This document shows, piece after piece, positions 1 through 12,653 of a stretch of 64,000 bases of DNA. Origin of the DNA: Paracentrotus lividus (Eukaryota > Echinodermata > Echinoidea > Camarodonta > Echinidae); the NCBI GenBank assembly GCA_940671915.1, contig CALNVZ010003434.1:14455427-14519426 (forward strand), read 5' to 3'. Every line of letters begins with the position of its first letter. Position 1 is the stretch's first letter. The position numbers and the translations under genes are program-made. Under the pieces are notes generated by a model, which did no database searches, was not told where the DNA came from, and worked only from the letters and a program-made list of their open reading frames with translations.

Positions 1-1229
1 ATGAAAAAGATTTCTATGATAAACCGATCATGTATTCTCAAATTACAGACTCTGTTCATATTTTAATGGTCAATTTCTAAATTTAAGGATATTATAAGAG
101 ATAATACATATTAAATCTCAACAATAATAATGATTATAATAATATGTTATTAATTGCACCTAGTAAGAACTTTTATAAGCCCTTTACAATATACAAAAAT
201 AGCTACATAACTTAACTATTTCACTTCACTAATCTGAATAACTTTACTTACCTTAACTTAGTTTGTATTGAATTCAACTAACTTAACTACATGTACTTAA
301 CTTAATTTGTATTGAATAGAATTTAAACCTTGTGTTCTCATACATGTATTACAGTCTGGACCAACATTATGATGCTTAAAACCCAGAGGTCATTGACATG
401 TAACCCACAACCATTGATTAATTGTAATGTGAAGATATAAACATGTCTCAATCTTGATTTCACCATATACTGAAACCATTATTTCAACCATTCATTTCAC
501 TGCAACATACCTCAATTTTAATCAATAAAATAAAGATTTTTGTCTTTCAAATGGTGGCAGGAAGAATTCTACTCCGAGGCAATGAAAACATGCATGCAGC
601 GTATCAGAGAAATTTTTAGTTCAGGAGACACCACAATTATCTTAACCAACAATAAAATAATATTTTTTAGTTTTCTGGTAAGCATGCAGTTTAGGAGGTC
701 TTACTAAATGCATGAATTTCTGTATGGACGTAAATTCCATCTACTATCAGAGTAATATTTAACAAAGTAAAGACAAATAAGAAACACTCCTCAACCCCTT
801 AACCTATCTTTTTGTTATAATAGTTAAAAGAGAAATGTGTCTCAAAAATAGTTTTCAAGCCATTTCAAATTTACGCACACAGGGACTAAATCGCTTTACA
901 ATTCTTGTTTTGATCTGTGAGCACATGCCCCTCTCGCTCGCTCGCTGTAGAAAATAAAACCTCCTGAAACAGCAACATCAAGATATCTGTGTCTGTGAGA
1001 ACAGCCTATAATAATACCCAGGTTTCTCTTTTCATCCCAGTGGGTGCGCACCTCGCCCCCTCCACACACCCATTCATCCTAATCACAAGGTACCCTGCAC
1101 AAGAAAAGACATGGCACGTGCCCCATTCATCTCTATTGATTATCCCCACCATCCTCCCAAATTCCCACACAGAACCCTCTTTTGATACCAATTCAACCTC
1201 CAAGAATCAAAGAAGAATTATCCATAATG
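1..1229. other. AT-rich non-coding stretch
   Basis: No convincing exon on either strand. The short open frames around 990-1240 have no recognisable domain, and overlapping frames on both strands are equally open, as expected by chance. The sequence is AT-rich with scattered short TAACTTAACT-type repeats near 210-310. Confidence 0.5.
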
Positions 1230-1450
1230 CCGATATCTGATGCAGCTCCCCGACCGGGACTACGGCAGCGAAACAGCACCATAAAAGCCATCATTCTTAA
1301 TATCAAAATGAGAGATTTTCCGCAAATTGGGACGTTTGCGGATTAGGGTTTATTTGTGCACGGCTCACATTCATCATGTGGCTGTCTCGACGGCTGACGC
1401 AGATATTGTCAGCGCAAATAGAGAGATATTTTACCAGTTGTAGATAGAAT
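1230..1450. promoter_or_regulatory. Candidate conserved non-coding island
   Basis: About 220 bp of complex, GC-balanced, non-repetitive sequence inside otherwise AT-rich DNA. It includes a GATTAGGG homeodomain-type site near 1341 and stop codons in all frames that rule out a long exon. Composition alone suggests a regulatory island. No cross-species comparison was possible, so this is inference only. Confidence 0.25.
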
Positions 1451-3370
1451 AAAGGCAACCCAATCTCGTCAATTGGTTGGTGTCTTTATTATACTCAAAT
1501 TGGATCTTTCAATTGCCAAGGACTTCAGAAAAGATCATTCTTAATGAAGAAACATGGTTTTTATTGTAATGGTTTGGGTCTCTTTTCCTTCCTTTCTTTT
1601 ATTCCCAAGTCAATTTTCATATTTCGAAGGTACAACAAAACACAAAATTTTTCCTAGGCATGCAATGCTCAAATAATTACTTGGTACAATATGCGTTCCC
1701 AAAAATTATTCTTTAAAAATATTGATAAAGTAGCTATAAACAAAAGGTGCAAGTGATACATTCTCACCATATCATCATGACCATGAAATTGAAAATGAAA
1801 TAGATAAACAAATCAAGTATAAAACAATCTATGGAATTTCGCTATAGATTTTACTGACATGAAGCAGAACAAATTGAACTCATCAAAGATGTCTTATACT
1901 CTAGAACCGACTGGACCACAACAAAAAAATCCATCTCGTTAGTCTTCCATCCGAAAGAAAATACCCTATGTCAAGAAATATACTTTTATATCTTACAGTG
2001 GCGTATCCAGAATGTCATGTCCTTGGAGTTCCTGTGGGGAGAAATTTAAGCCCCTTTTCTCTTCATTTGACACCCCTAATGTTAATGGTACTGCCCTTCC
2101 TAACTAATCATATCTAAAAATTGCAGACTTAATAGGTTGAGTTACGGTTATAGGTTATTCCCGGCAAACTGACATCAGCCAAAAAGACTGCTTTTCAACA
2201 AGTCCATGTCATAAAAACATAAATATTGAATATAACATACATTTTGTTCTTGTAAATATACATTAAGAATCATTTACAAAAAACAGGGTATAAACAGAGA
2301 TAGCATTTTAACATTATTATTATTATAATAGTGTATCTTTATTAATTTTTTTGCTGCCCCTTTGGTTGACTGGGGGCAGTGGGGCCCCAACAGCACCCCC
2401 CCCCCCCCCCCCCCCCCCCCCACGAACATGACAATGCAGAACCTACACAACTGTATCAACCAAACTCTTCCACCATCCACATATTATCTCTTCTCAAGTT
2501 TATCACCATGAAGCATCATTTCAGATATATTTATGGCATGAGGAATTTTAATTAGACAAATCCCATGGCAATTTTCCAGGGACAACACGTTTGAAATCGG
2601 AGCAAACTGCGGAAAGATATCCGAGATCTGAGGTATAGCCGTAGCTCAGGGATGGGGCACAAGTTACAGAGTGACAGACGGACAGACGAAGACAAACAAA
2701 TATACATACAAATATGGACAGAGAGAAAAGTTCTTTCAGAATGAGATACATTCAACATACAGTATACATGTAGCATATAAGGTGATGATAGTGTGACCCT
2801 TTATTTCACTCTTCTAATTATTCAAATAGAAAAAATTAAAAGGATACAATTATTGAGTTTGCAACAGAGACAACGCTAAATGGTATTGTAAGCGAAAGTG
2901 CCCCGAAAGCGAACAGAAATTGAATGTGGTTCTTACAAACTCTGTGATCAAAATTTTGCATAATTTTTTTTTAAAGAAAGCAAATTATATGAAACAAAGT
3001 GTATCAACATGTAAAATATTTTTGCTTTAATTTGATAAATAATGCTTGAGATTTCATAGCTAATTAATTTTTTCCTGGTTGTACCAATTTTTATTTAGAC
3101 AGACTATTTGGGGAGTACAAAAGAGCAAGAAAGAAACACTAGGAAGACATTAAACAAGGAAGAAAAAGAGAAAATTGCTATAATTAGGGGTCATTTTCTG
3201 AAAAGGGGTGTTGTGAATGGTCCTTGTGGGATCTAATCAGTGTCAATACATAGGGGTAAGACACGTGCCATGCAGGACCCAAGGCCTGGGTCAAGCTTGC
3301 GCCCTAGTGAGTAAAAAGGTTGTGGTATCTCACAGTTGCGGTATCTTTCCAAAGAATCCAGTCTTGGAAG
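1451..3370. other. Non-coding stretch with a poly-C tract
   Basis: No supported gene. There is a 26-base C homopolymer at about 2396-2421. A fragment near 2000-2014 (GTGGCGTATCCAG) resembles the GGATCC-type repeat edge seen at 34824, 55366 and 58828. Small minus-strand frames at 2548-2776 overlap each other and have no domain signature. Confidence 0.45.
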
Positions 3371-3371
3371 A

Positions 3372-3443
3372 AATAGAGAGAGGGGGGAGAGAGAGAGAGC
3401 GAGAAGAGAGAGAAGAGAGAGAGAAGAAAGAGAGAAGAGAGGG

Positions 3444-3476
<33 letters not shown>

Positions 3477-3590
3477 AGAGAGAGAAAAGATAGAAGAGAG
3501 AGAGAAGAGAGAAAATAGAGTGAGAAGATAGAAAATAGAGTGAAAAGAGATAATAGAGTGGAGAGAGAGAGAGAGAGAGGAGGGGTTAAT
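3372..3590. repeat. (GA)n-rich microsatellite
   Basis: A purine-only tract of about 200 bases made of GAGA and GAAGA units with minor interruptions. The long open frames crossing it encode only alternating Arg/Glu (plus strand) or Ser/Leu (minus strand) and are products of the repeat, not genes. Confidence 0.9.
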
Positions 3591-3599
3591 TATAACTCT

Positions 3600-4180
3600 A
3601 AAAAGATTTTGTTGTGAGCGTCTGGTTCTTGTTATGGAAAATATGATCATGAGTGCAGGAAATTTGATGGCTGAATATGGGCATATAGGGTACAAGACTT
3701 TTTGGTATCAAAAAGGTTATAAATAATGCAAAGAAAATCATGTAAAACAATATATGAGGTAGATGTAGTAAGAGTAAAAGTTATAGTTAATCAAAATTAT
3801 AATGATGGGATGTAGAAGTAGTAGTTATAGTAGTAGAAGAAATAATAGTAGTAGTAGCAGTAGTAGTATTACATGCATACAGAAATCATAACCCTTTTTA
3901 CCTTCGGCTTATACTGCACAATATAAGATTGCTACATACAGTATGCTTGTATAGGCAATAAGAATAGTATGTCTTTTGACATAACACTATGACTCTTTGG
4001 AATCATTAATCATGTTAGAGTACGTTTCAATTCATTACACTTATAAAATGGCCATGAAAAAAAATAAACATGAACTCCTTTCAGTCAAATAGCATCTTTC
4101 TCTACCCCATTCATTATCTCAAGCTAACAACACAATTGAAATATCTGTAACCAATACTACAGCACACATCCCCTCCCAGA
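3600..4180. other. Non-coding stretch with GTA microsatellite
   Basis: No gene supported. A degenerate (GTA)n/(AGT)n microsatellite runs from about 3810 to 3870. The rest is AT-rich single-copy-looking DNA. Confidence 0.5.
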
Positions 4181-4275
4181 AGTGTGCCGGGGGTGTGGCT
4201 TAGCATTAAAAGTGTGCAGGGGGTGTGGCCTAAAGCTTAGAAGTGTGCCTGAAGTGTGGGTGGGCGGGGCTTACA
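4181..4275. repeat. Short GT-rich minisatellite, about three units
   Basis: Three imperfect units each contain AGTGTGC followed by a G-run and GTGTGG (near 4181, 4210 and 4241), at roughly 30-bp spacing, ending in GGGCGGGGC. It lies about 1.1 kb upstream of the Ig-domain gene. The terminal G-rich block would fit a GC box, but there is no proof that it is a promoter. Confidence 0.5.
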
Positions 4276-5348
4276 AAGCAACTGTGTGTGGAGGGGATTT
4301 TCTTTATAAACCCAACAGTGTAGTGCATCGCACAGCTGTGCTCTGCATCATCTCTGCTCTAATTGGTTAAGGCACTTTAGCAATTAGTCATGAATATTCA
4401 TAGCTGAGTATGCAGGGTGCAAATGAAAGCTCCATAATGTCTACAACAACCTAGAGCATTTGTGATTGGTTGTGAGTCATTTGTAAGGGCAGAATAAGAC
4501 TCATGCATATGCATGAGGTTGGGAAGATTCTATGTATTATCTTTTTGATGTCATTACAGCCCAGGTTGCAAACTGGATGTTGGTTAGTTGCCTTTGCTAG
4601 AACTGTTCGCTCAAAAGACATCGCAGTTAGCTACCAAACCTGTGATATGTTCTTGCACTGCTTACCCTTTTTTATAGTAAATAACATTTCGCCAATAGAC
4701 TGTTGTCGTTGTTTATCGGCTAATTATGCTTCAGACTGGATGACTAATCTCGCACACTTTCGCTTTTGTTTTTTATCTTTCTGACAGCGTTTTAGATACC
4801 CTTATCAAGTGACATACAGCGTGTGACGGAACTCAATACTTTGGTTAATACGTGAGGATTGACAAAACAATATCATCTTCATATGTCGCTTTTCGTGAAT
4901 TAATTTTTCGTGATCCTCTCTGGAATTTCCTTTCTCGACCTCTTCGCTTCATTTCCTTATTCTACATAGCACGGTGGATTATTGTGTTTGTTTCCTATTA
5001 AAGACAACCCATTACAAACAATATCCAGGATTGTGAATGCTTACCAGGATTTTTTTTTCAGTGACGTAAGTTGACAACAAAGGATCAACACATTGGAGAC
5101 AACACTGAATGTTAATGTATTCACATTGATATGAGTTTTGAATTGGAGAGGAGCAACATGTGATGCGATTTATTTCATGGAATCTATTTGAGGATTGCTT
5201 TCATCAAAGTACATGAAACTATTGCATATATTTCTTACTCCGTTCAATTTACCAATACATTTTAAACATGCAAAGGTGAGGGAGATCCTATGAACAGACC
5301 GGTATTCTTGACACTTTTGTTTCCAAGGTAGTATAAACTGAAGCAGAA
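4276..5348 (+). promoter_or_regulatory. Upstream / 5' UTR region of the Ig-domain gene
   Basis: Visible elements are two ATTGG (inverted CCAAT) boxes near 4360 and 4464, and a good candidate splice acceptor (T-run then CAG) ending at 5061, immediately followed by TGACGTAA, a CRE-like sequence. The acceptor suggests that the 5' UTR may begin in an upstream exon and that the exon holding the start codon begins near 5062. The transcription start is not determined. Confidence 0.3.
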
Positions 5349-6854
5349 ATGGCAGTGATTTGCTGTGACAACCTGAACTTCTCGCTTGTGAGCAAGGCTC
5401 TGATTCTGCTACACCTTGCACTATCAGCTCTATGCCAAACAGTTGAATTCACAGTAGAACCCAGTCCTGTTGCAGTGCTGGAAGGTTTAGCGGCAACCAT
5501 GGACTGCAGCATCAGCAACCTCAATGCACGCCACATGGTACTGTGGTACCGAAGTGGTATCCTCCTCAGCAACGGCACCGCCATCGTCGGTCACCAGCTG
5601 GACACCACCAGGTACTCTATCATGGTCAACACCAACTCCGGTCAGTACAACCTCCACATACGTTCCGTATCCAAATCGGACGATCACAGCTATTTCTGCG
5701 CCGTCCAGAGCATCACCGATACTGGGGATGCAGAGGAAGTGATACGCTCCCGTAGTGCCCGATTGGAAATATACCACCTCCCCAACAGAGATATGTTCCC
5801 AAGATGTGAGCCCCTGTCGAAACCGAACTACACAGAAGGTGAGTCCGTGACCATCCTGTGTAAATCTGAGCGTGCAAATCCCCCTGTCACTCTTAAATGG
5901 AAGCGTAATGGAAATCTTATATCGCAGGTAGAAATTGACGACACAGTTACGACTGGATACCGTACACTGAGGCACACGTTTCAAGCAGATGCCAGTTTAA
6001 ATGGAGCCTCTTTCGAATGCCATGCAAGTAGCGAGGCCGATGTCACGTATTCAGAGCACTGCGTTCTTGATGGTCTGAATGTGTTATATAAACCGCGAGT
6101 TAGCCTTGAGAAAACCAATAATGTTGTTCACTCAGAGCAAGAGTTTGTATTTCAATGTTTAGCGGATGCAAACCCTGAACCAAATCATTACTTTTGGAAA
6201 AGGACCCCTGAGATTCCTGCAGAACGCATCAAGTTCTCTCAAGACAAAACACAAATGATCATTACTCCAAGGGATAGTGACAATGGTACTCTGATCACAT
6301 GCAACGTCAGCAACGCCATCGGAAGTCTGTCCTCGAGCTTGGAGATGATCGTCCAACCCGTATCCCTCGAAACCACAACTCCAAAGAGCAACGTTTCCAC
6401 CGTTGTAACCATTCGACCAAAGACCTCGACGGATATTCCCGAATACAAGCCAGACGTTGGGAGTTCCGCATCAGAATCAGTACCCCTAAGCCCTGAGATT
6501 CTTGCAATCATCATCGGAATCATCGGTCTCTTAATTCTCATAGTGCTTGTCATAACCCTTGGATATCTCTGCAGATGCTTCCCTGTCCAGCATAAAGGCT
6601 CCTACGACAACAGCGTCTACGGATCCACATTCGGGCCAAACTACGGTCCAAACGAAAGGCCTATTTGGGACCAAACAAGTATATATTTTGAGCCTAAGGA
6701 TCATTTAAGAGAGCTGAACACGTGGCAAAGGACACATCGCCCTGTGTGGCAAAGAAACGTGAGTGTACAAGTGCCTCACGTAGAAGAGGAGGACCCTCCG
6801 TATCAAGAAATAGGACAAGACTGGGACGATGGTACGTATACCATGCAAATATAG
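5349..6854 (+). CDS. Three-Ig-domain type I membrane protein (IgSF cell-surface receptor/adhesion-like)
   Basis: This 501-residue frame is uninterrupted by introns. The start has a favourable context (A at -3, G at +4). Residues 1-30 form a signal peptide with a hydrophobic LILLHLALSALC core. Three Ig-like domains follow, each with a Cys pair and core Trp: C53/W66/C117 with a V-set-like YFCAV end, C171/W184/C224, and C270/W283/C318. C153 and C238 flank domain 2 and could form an extra disulfide. Sequons lie at N75, N160, N312, N319 and N348. A Ser/Thr/Pro-rich stalk (about 338-382) leads to one transmembrane helix (384-407). The ~94-residue tail has several tyrosines, including YDN (Grb2-type) and YQEI contexts, and a hydrophobic C-terminus (MQI) that could bind a class II PDZ domain. 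The layout resembles nectin/kirrel-type adhesion proteins, but orthology cannot be assigned. AATAAA candidates lie at 7193 and 7693. Lack of introns across three Ig domains is notable: either a retrocopy or a lineage-specific single-exon family. Confidence 0.9.
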   Translation: MAVICCDNLNFSLVSKALILLHLALSALCQTVEFTVEPSPVAVLEGLAATMDCSISNLNARHMVLWYRSGILLSNGTAIVGHQLDTTRYSIMVNTNSGQYNLHIRSVSKSDDHSYFCAVQSITDTGDAEEVIRSRSARLEIYHLPNRDMFPRCEPLSKPNYTEGESVTILCKSERANPPVTLKWKRNGNLISQVEIDDTVTTGYRTLRHTFQADASLNGASFECHASSEADVTYSEHCVLDGLNVLYKPRVSLEKTNNVVHSEQEFVFQCLADANPEPNHYFWKRTPEIPAERIKFSQDKTQMIITPRDSDNGTLITCNVSNAIGSLSSSLEMIVQPVSLETTTPKSNVSTVVTIRPKTSTDIPEYKPDVGSSASESVPLSPEILAIIIGIIGLLILIVLVITLGYLCRCFPVQHKGSYDNSVYGSTFGPNYGPNERPIWDQTSIYFEPKDHLRELNTWQRTHRPVWQRNVSVQVPHVEEEDPPYQEIGQDWDDGTYTMQI

Positions 6855-8215
6855 CCTTGGGGCAAATCATGACTTTTTTCAAAGCTTAGACCCAAATATT
6901 TTGCATAAGAATATGATCACATTGTCCAAGGCACCAGCTATACAACAGTTATTGTAATTCAATCACATTGTCAACTCCAAAAGAGAGTAATTTCTCATAT
7001 AAATGAAAAGCCTGTGATTGATCAGAAGAAATAGTGTACTTTTCGACTTCTGCTCTTGATGGTTTCATTTCAAATACAAGCTGGTTCATATGGATGTACT
7101 TTGCTATGTTTCAAGTGTTACAGTCCTGTCTAATGCCTAACTGTTGAAAGATGCATAAACAGAATGGGGGACTCTAACACCTTAAGTGCTCTAATAAAAA
7201 CACAAGCCGGACTCGGTACAGAGCCTCGTAGACCACCATCTAATTGCCAACTAAAAGCAGCCATTAACTTGCTTTGTTTTAAGCTTTCCTTTGAAAAGGA
7301 GAGAGTGGATTGATGCACGTCATTATCTAAATAATGGAATATTCTAACAATACTTGTCAGAAATGTAAATTTCACTTGATGATGATAAATTGAATTGCGA
7401 AAGGCGAATTCTGCTGTAATGAGAAATCAACCATATCACAGCAAACAACAAAAAAGTAAAGCTAAACCAAATGCGCCTATGTCGTGACTTCTGAAATTAA
7501 AACAGCACAAATGTTTTTCAAAATACATGAGCATTGCACAGCAATTCTGGCAGAAACCATACAAAAATCAGTTCAATCTTGCTATTAATATTTCCTAGTT
7601 GTTATTATGCAAGAGCTAGAGAAAAGATTACATGTTTCTCTTCTGTTGCGCTAAACCTTATGGTCGAAATGGCGGAGCCTCATGCTTAGCTGAATAAAAA
7701 TGAACCAAGTACCAGCATTAAAACAACCATTTATATTAGTAATTGAATAATGTAGCATTTATATAAAATATGTAATGTACATAAAGTAAATATACTATCC
7801 AAACACTTATTTTTGATGAACACAGATTGATCAATTTTTGTACATGTGATTTTGTTTTACATAAATTTGAAATATGTTGTGTATGAATTGAATATAATTA
7901 TGTGACAGAATATGTTGCAATTGGCTACCTTCTTGAATAATTAATGAGCAGGCTCAATTTGTGTTATCCTATTTCACTGGAAATTGTTAAATAATAGTCG
8001 CTAGTTCACAATTAAGCACAGTTTTGCAAGTATTTTAATGTTAAACACAATAAACTTTGTGTGAATGATTAAAGCCTTAATAACAGGCATGATCAGCTGT
8101 AAATTATTTGATTATGATCAACATGTGCCTGTTTAAAATGTATAAATGTGACTTGCTAACTCAAAACCATCAATAAGTCATCTAAAATACAAATTTTATG
8201 TTTTATCTGAAACTA
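6855..8215. other. 3' UTR and downstream non-coding DNA of the Ig gene
   Basis: AT-rich sequence following the TAG stop. Candidate polyadenylation signals are AATAAA at 7193 and 7693, with another near 8049. No further coding exon was recognised on either strand. Confidence 0.45.
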
Positions 8216-8386
8216 TAGATTTCAAGCTTTCCAATGATATCAAACACAATTCTGCTAAAGTACAACCACATTAAATCATAATAGAGAAAGAGCTACATCT
8301 TATACAGAAAAGAACTGCTTCTCCAGCCACTTACTCTATTGTTTTTAGCAACTTATTGGTGGTGCTGAGCCGTTGGGTCACATATG
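8216..8386. repeat. Dispersed repeat, copy 1 of 2 (pairs with 33180-33365)
   Basis: The segment begins GATTTCAAGCTTTCCAATGA and ends with a GGTGGTGCTGAGC...GGTCACATA block. Both blocks recur in the same order and orientation at 33186-33365, with roughly 75-80 percent identity by eye. This is a diverged interspersed repeat family of unknown class with no visible terminal repeats. Confidence 0.6.
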
Positions 8387-9284
8387 CAGTCCAGAGTTAT
8401 CTATGTGTTACAACATTCCACAAAAATGTTGCATAAATCACGGCTATTGAGACCAAGTAGACTGTAAATTAGCTCATTTGTATGACTGATAGCTTTAAGT
8501 TTGCACTTCTATTTTATGTATAAAAGGCAGCAAATTAGACTTACAACATGTACAATGTGTTATCTTTATTGTGAGCAATTGGGACTGCCACACAAATCCT
8601 TTTGTCAAGCATTAAAAGCCTTTATTCTTTACTCCTAAAACTTCCTGCGCATATCATCATTTCCTAAAATCCATGAAATAAAATATAGCACTTTTCAAAC
8701 AACATAATTTTATATATATTCTAGCTATATACATATCAAAAAGGATTAAGAGAACTTCCTTCTTTTTTTTCTGTAAAAATGCATTTAAACATCTTTGATA
8801 AATTTAAACACATTTTTTTTTTCAACAGGTCAAATGCTGAAACAAAACAAATTAAATTTCCTTCCTCCTAATTTGTACTCATATTTTCTTTCCTAATCTT
8901 GTCTCAAATCTTATCTTCTTTATTAATATGACTTCTTCAACTTCTACTCATGTACAAAATCAATTCTCAAAAACAGTTTTGTCATATTTCTCTGAAATGC
9001 TGCATTATCATTTGCACAAAGCTTCTATTGTTTTCTGTGTACATCTTACATGATGATACACTTTTTGAATATGAATTACAATTTAAAGAAAAGGCCTTTG
9101 AAGGGCTAAATAGCAAAAAAATTGTATAAAAATATGAAGTTTAACATTACTTTAAAAATGAAAAAGTATGGCCATGCAATTTATGGGTGTAATGAAGCCA
9201 TCATACAATTTTTTCCCAAATTCAATTTATAGCCAATTAGCCCATTGAAATTTACAACTTATTTCCTATCCTGTGTAATAAGAT
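8387..9284. other. AT-rich non-coding stretch
   Basis: No genes or structured repeats were recognised. Simple T-rich and A-rich tracts only. Confidence 0.5.
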
Positions 9285-9540
9285 AATTATTTAATCGAGA
9301 TGCCGGGCTCAGCAGTGGACAATAATGACCGTTGAAGCCTGAGAGGGAGATTATCAAATGCCTTGTTATTGTCGTTAAGTGCAATATATGTCAAAGCTAC
9401 TACTTAATTTATTAGATTACGTCGACATCTGCATTATTTGTCATGAAAAATTAATTTTGCTCATCACGTATTAAAGGCATTGTGTCGACAAAACAGACGC
9501 AATACCAGATGACCGCACGTTCGGTAGATCTTGAAGGCAC
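9285..9540. promoter_or_regulatory. Candidate conserved non-coding island, homeodomain-site rich
   Basis: A block of higher-complexity sequence with many TAAT/ATTA cores (TAATTATTTAAT near 9282, AATTAATTTTG near 9450), GAGATTATC, and a GTCGAC palindrome repeated at 9421 and 9484. No frame is coding. Regulatory function is inferred from motif density only. Confidence 0.25.
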
Positions 9541-10333
9541 GATACAAAGTGGGGTTGTGTAGTCTTGGGGAGCAAGCATGAAACGGGAAATATATTTGAG
9601 TGTACATTTTTTTTTAAATAAAATAAAAGGCTATACATTATATAATGCAGTTGTACATATTTGCAATGAATGTGATATATTGTGAGAAAATAGTAATTAC
9701 AGGAGCTACGAATTGTTGATCTGCACATTTAAAGAAGAAAAAAAGTATGATATTGTAAGACGGTACAATACATGCAGAAAAATGTATATCATGCAAAAAG
9801 ATGTATTGTTAAATGGCATGGAACTTAAGGAATTACTATATGAATGGCATAAATTTGCATAATTTATTATTCATTTTCAAATGTTTCAATACACTCGAAC
9901 TATATCTCCTGTATGGATAATATTACATATATGAAAGATACAAATGAAGGCAAATGATTGAAGTATCCATTTTGTATTCAAAATCTAGAGCAATACTTTT
10001 TTCCCCCTAGACTTTATCCACCTTGCCTCTTTAAGGAAGCCACCTAACGAAAATGATTTCCAAAAAATTGGCAGTTATTTAATATGATTCAGTCACGCTT
10101 TCGTAGAGCTGGTGTTCCTATTAAGCAGGGCTAAGATTTTGATTAAACGAGAGAGCGTAACTGAGCTGAGATGGGTTTACCATGGCCTGCTCTGCGACTC
10201 TGCCACATGCTCTCCGCGATCAGCACAGCTGGCGCAGAGATTACCAACAAACTTCAGAATGAAATTCAATACTGCTTTTTCCCTCTCTCTTCTTATGTGA
10301 TCTCCTGAATCTGTACACACGCTATGTATCTAT
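9541..10333. other. Non-coding stretch
   Basis: No exon or structured repeat seen. A CTCCGCGATC-containing patch at 10180-10260 is slightly GC-richer, but open frames there show no domain. Confidence 0.45.
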
Positions 10334-10755
10334 GGGTGCGTTCATGGTCGAAAACAAACTTTACACAGGAACATGAATCAAGATACAAAACGCAATGACA
10401 AAACAAGGAACACATGATCAGTTGTGCACCATTCATGGTCGAAAATTCAATGCTGATTATACATTGATTGTTTTTAAAGTCCCGGTTCTCAGCGCAGAAA
10501 ACTTCATTCGCAATGCTCAAGGTCACAATTGACATCAAATTGATGCTGATCATCTTTCAAAACACATCTTTTCAGCATTTAAATCTTCCTCAAAATGTAA
10601 ATCTGACAGACGTTTATATTTACGACTGGACATTGTAACTATGAACGCAACATTTGGTTTCCCTATATTCATGTATAGATCTGTGTTTTATAATTGCATT
10701 TTGTGTCATGATTCACGTTCCTGTTAAAATTTCAAAATCGACCATGCACGCACCC
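10334..10755. mobile_element. Non-autonomous inverted-repeat element (422 bp)
   Basis: The left end GGGTGCGTTCATGGTCGA pairs with the right end TCGACCATGCACGCACCC. The inverted match extends inwards through TTACACAGGAACATGAATCA and its complement (TGATTCACGTTCCTG near 10709). TAT flanks both sides, a possible but weak target-site duplication. An internal repeat of the terminal sequence (CATGGTCGAAAA) occurs near 10434. No transposase is encoded. The superfamily is not assigned. Confidence 0.75.
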
Positions 10756-11269
10756 TATGTCTTGTACTTTTGCAAATGTGGAGAGGAAATGTTATCGAAA
10801 TTCATGCCAGATCTGTGATTTCCAGGGCTCTGTCAATGTCTATTTTGAAGTATCTACAAAACTTTTCATGTAATGGGAGAATATGATGTTAATAATGTAT
10901 CTTTTTGAAAAAGAATTCCAAAACCTTCTGATAACTGCCATTCAGAGCTTTATTTTTTCAATATTGAATATGAATGTGCTCCTGTCTGGTAAACTTTCTT
11001 ACTTGCAACTTAGCAATTGAATGTTACTATTTAACGCTTTCTTATACCTAAAATCATGTTTTCATACATAATGTGGCCTTTGAGTGATATTTTAATTATA
11101 ATAGTGAAATCTTAAGAGTATATAAGATAATTATTAGATAAATTTCCTTGCCATTTCTAATATTAATTATATTAATTATACAGGTTCATAAAAGACTTTC
11201 CATGTCCCCTCTTTTTTCTCTCTTCTCTCTCTCTTCTCTCTCTCTCTTTCTCTCTTAAAACAATATCCT

Positions 11270-11323
<54 letters not shown>

Positions 11324-12096
11324 CCTCCCTTCCTCTCTCCATCCCTTCACATGTCACAGGCACTTCTCTCTTCTATTTTCAATATGATGCAGTCATTTTA
11401 AGTTGAGCATCCTTTTTATGACACAGTGTATAGTCATTTATGATTTTGATAGCAACTTCTTGTCTCTTGATTTATTGTATTTGTCAAACTTGCAAATATG
11501 AAATAGATAATTCTACATTTCAGCTGATGTTATTATTATTGTTGTTCTTCACAAATTGCCACTATATATATATTATTCAACAAAAAAAGAGGATAAATTC
11601 AAATGAATATGAAAATTGTTTGTAACTTATTGATGTCAATTCACCAAACATGTGATATTATTTTGAATAAATTTCAAAAAATTGCAACATATGTTAAAGG
11701 TCTCTCTTTTCCATTTGTATCAAGTATTTTTCCTTGTAATTGTAGTATTTTAGGTGGTATACAGATTTAACAAAATAATGCGTTAGTTAGTTAGAGAGTA
11801 AACACCAATTTGGGCATTTTTTGGTAGGCACTAGATCATATAGTACAAATAAAAATACACTTCCAGCCATACACTGTTTATCCCATATGGTGGTGTAATT
11901 TTAACTTTGTGTTAAAAAAACAGAATCATGATCCTTTTCTTTATATTTTTACATTAGCTACATAACAAATTTAAAAAAAAAAAAACATTTTGAGATGAAA
12001 GTCTTCAAATAAAATTTTACAAACGAATTACAAACACACTATTTAACACTATTTATGATAACAATGTTTTTTATACAGATATTGATGGTCTAAATA
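10756..12096. other. Non-coding stretch containing a CT microsatellite
   Basis: AT-rich DNA without supported genes. Between 11207 and 11345 lies a CT-rich microsatellite that includes an almost pure (CT)n run at 11276-11320. Confidence 0.55.
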
Positions 12097-12215
12097 TAAT
12101 GATGATGATGGTGATGATGATGATGATGATGATAATGACGATCATGATGATGATGATGATGATGATGATGACAATGATGATGATGATGTTGATCATCATC
12201 ATCATTCAAGTGATG
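12097..12215. repeat. (GAT)n microsatellite
   Basis: A trinucleotide GAT/ATG repeat with occasional GAC, GAA and CAT variants, ending in a reverse-oriented ATCATCATC run near 12191. Frames through it are poly-Met/Ile/Asp and not genuine genes. Confidence 0.9.
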
Positions 12216-12653
12216 AAGATCTTGCACACTCCCATTAAAAAAAGATGTTTGGCACCAAGCCAATTACCTCACTATAATGAAATCTTGTTAAAACTGAACA
12301 AAGTATACAATATTGGATCAGAAAGATTCACTTGCAAAAATGAAATCTTATAGTTGTAGTAATGGGAGTGGACTGTACTTGTAGTGATATAAAGGCAATG
12401 AATATTTCCTTTAAAAATCAAAATGTCTGTTAATCCATTTTGTTTAGAAATATTTAATATAACAGCCAAATATTTAACTGAAAGAGCCAAAGAAGAAAGC
12501 ATTTTTTTTTTCCTTTTTATCATGTCTCATACAATTTTCATGTTGCAAACTTTGAATCCACTAGGATAATTTCTCTCCATTCAATGCAATGTGTTGTATT
12601 CCATAATTTTTATTTTGACTACCTGTATGTTAATGAATCTTGTCTATTTTGTA

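Noticed and set aside
3217..3695. Open frames of 60-121 codons on both strands across the GA tract
   Set aside because: They encode only Arg/Glu or Ser/Leu repeats because the purine microsatellite lacks stop codons; no independent coding evidence.
5487..6553. Several minus-strand and alternative-frame open stretches
   Set aside because: Shadows of the Ig-domain coding sequence.
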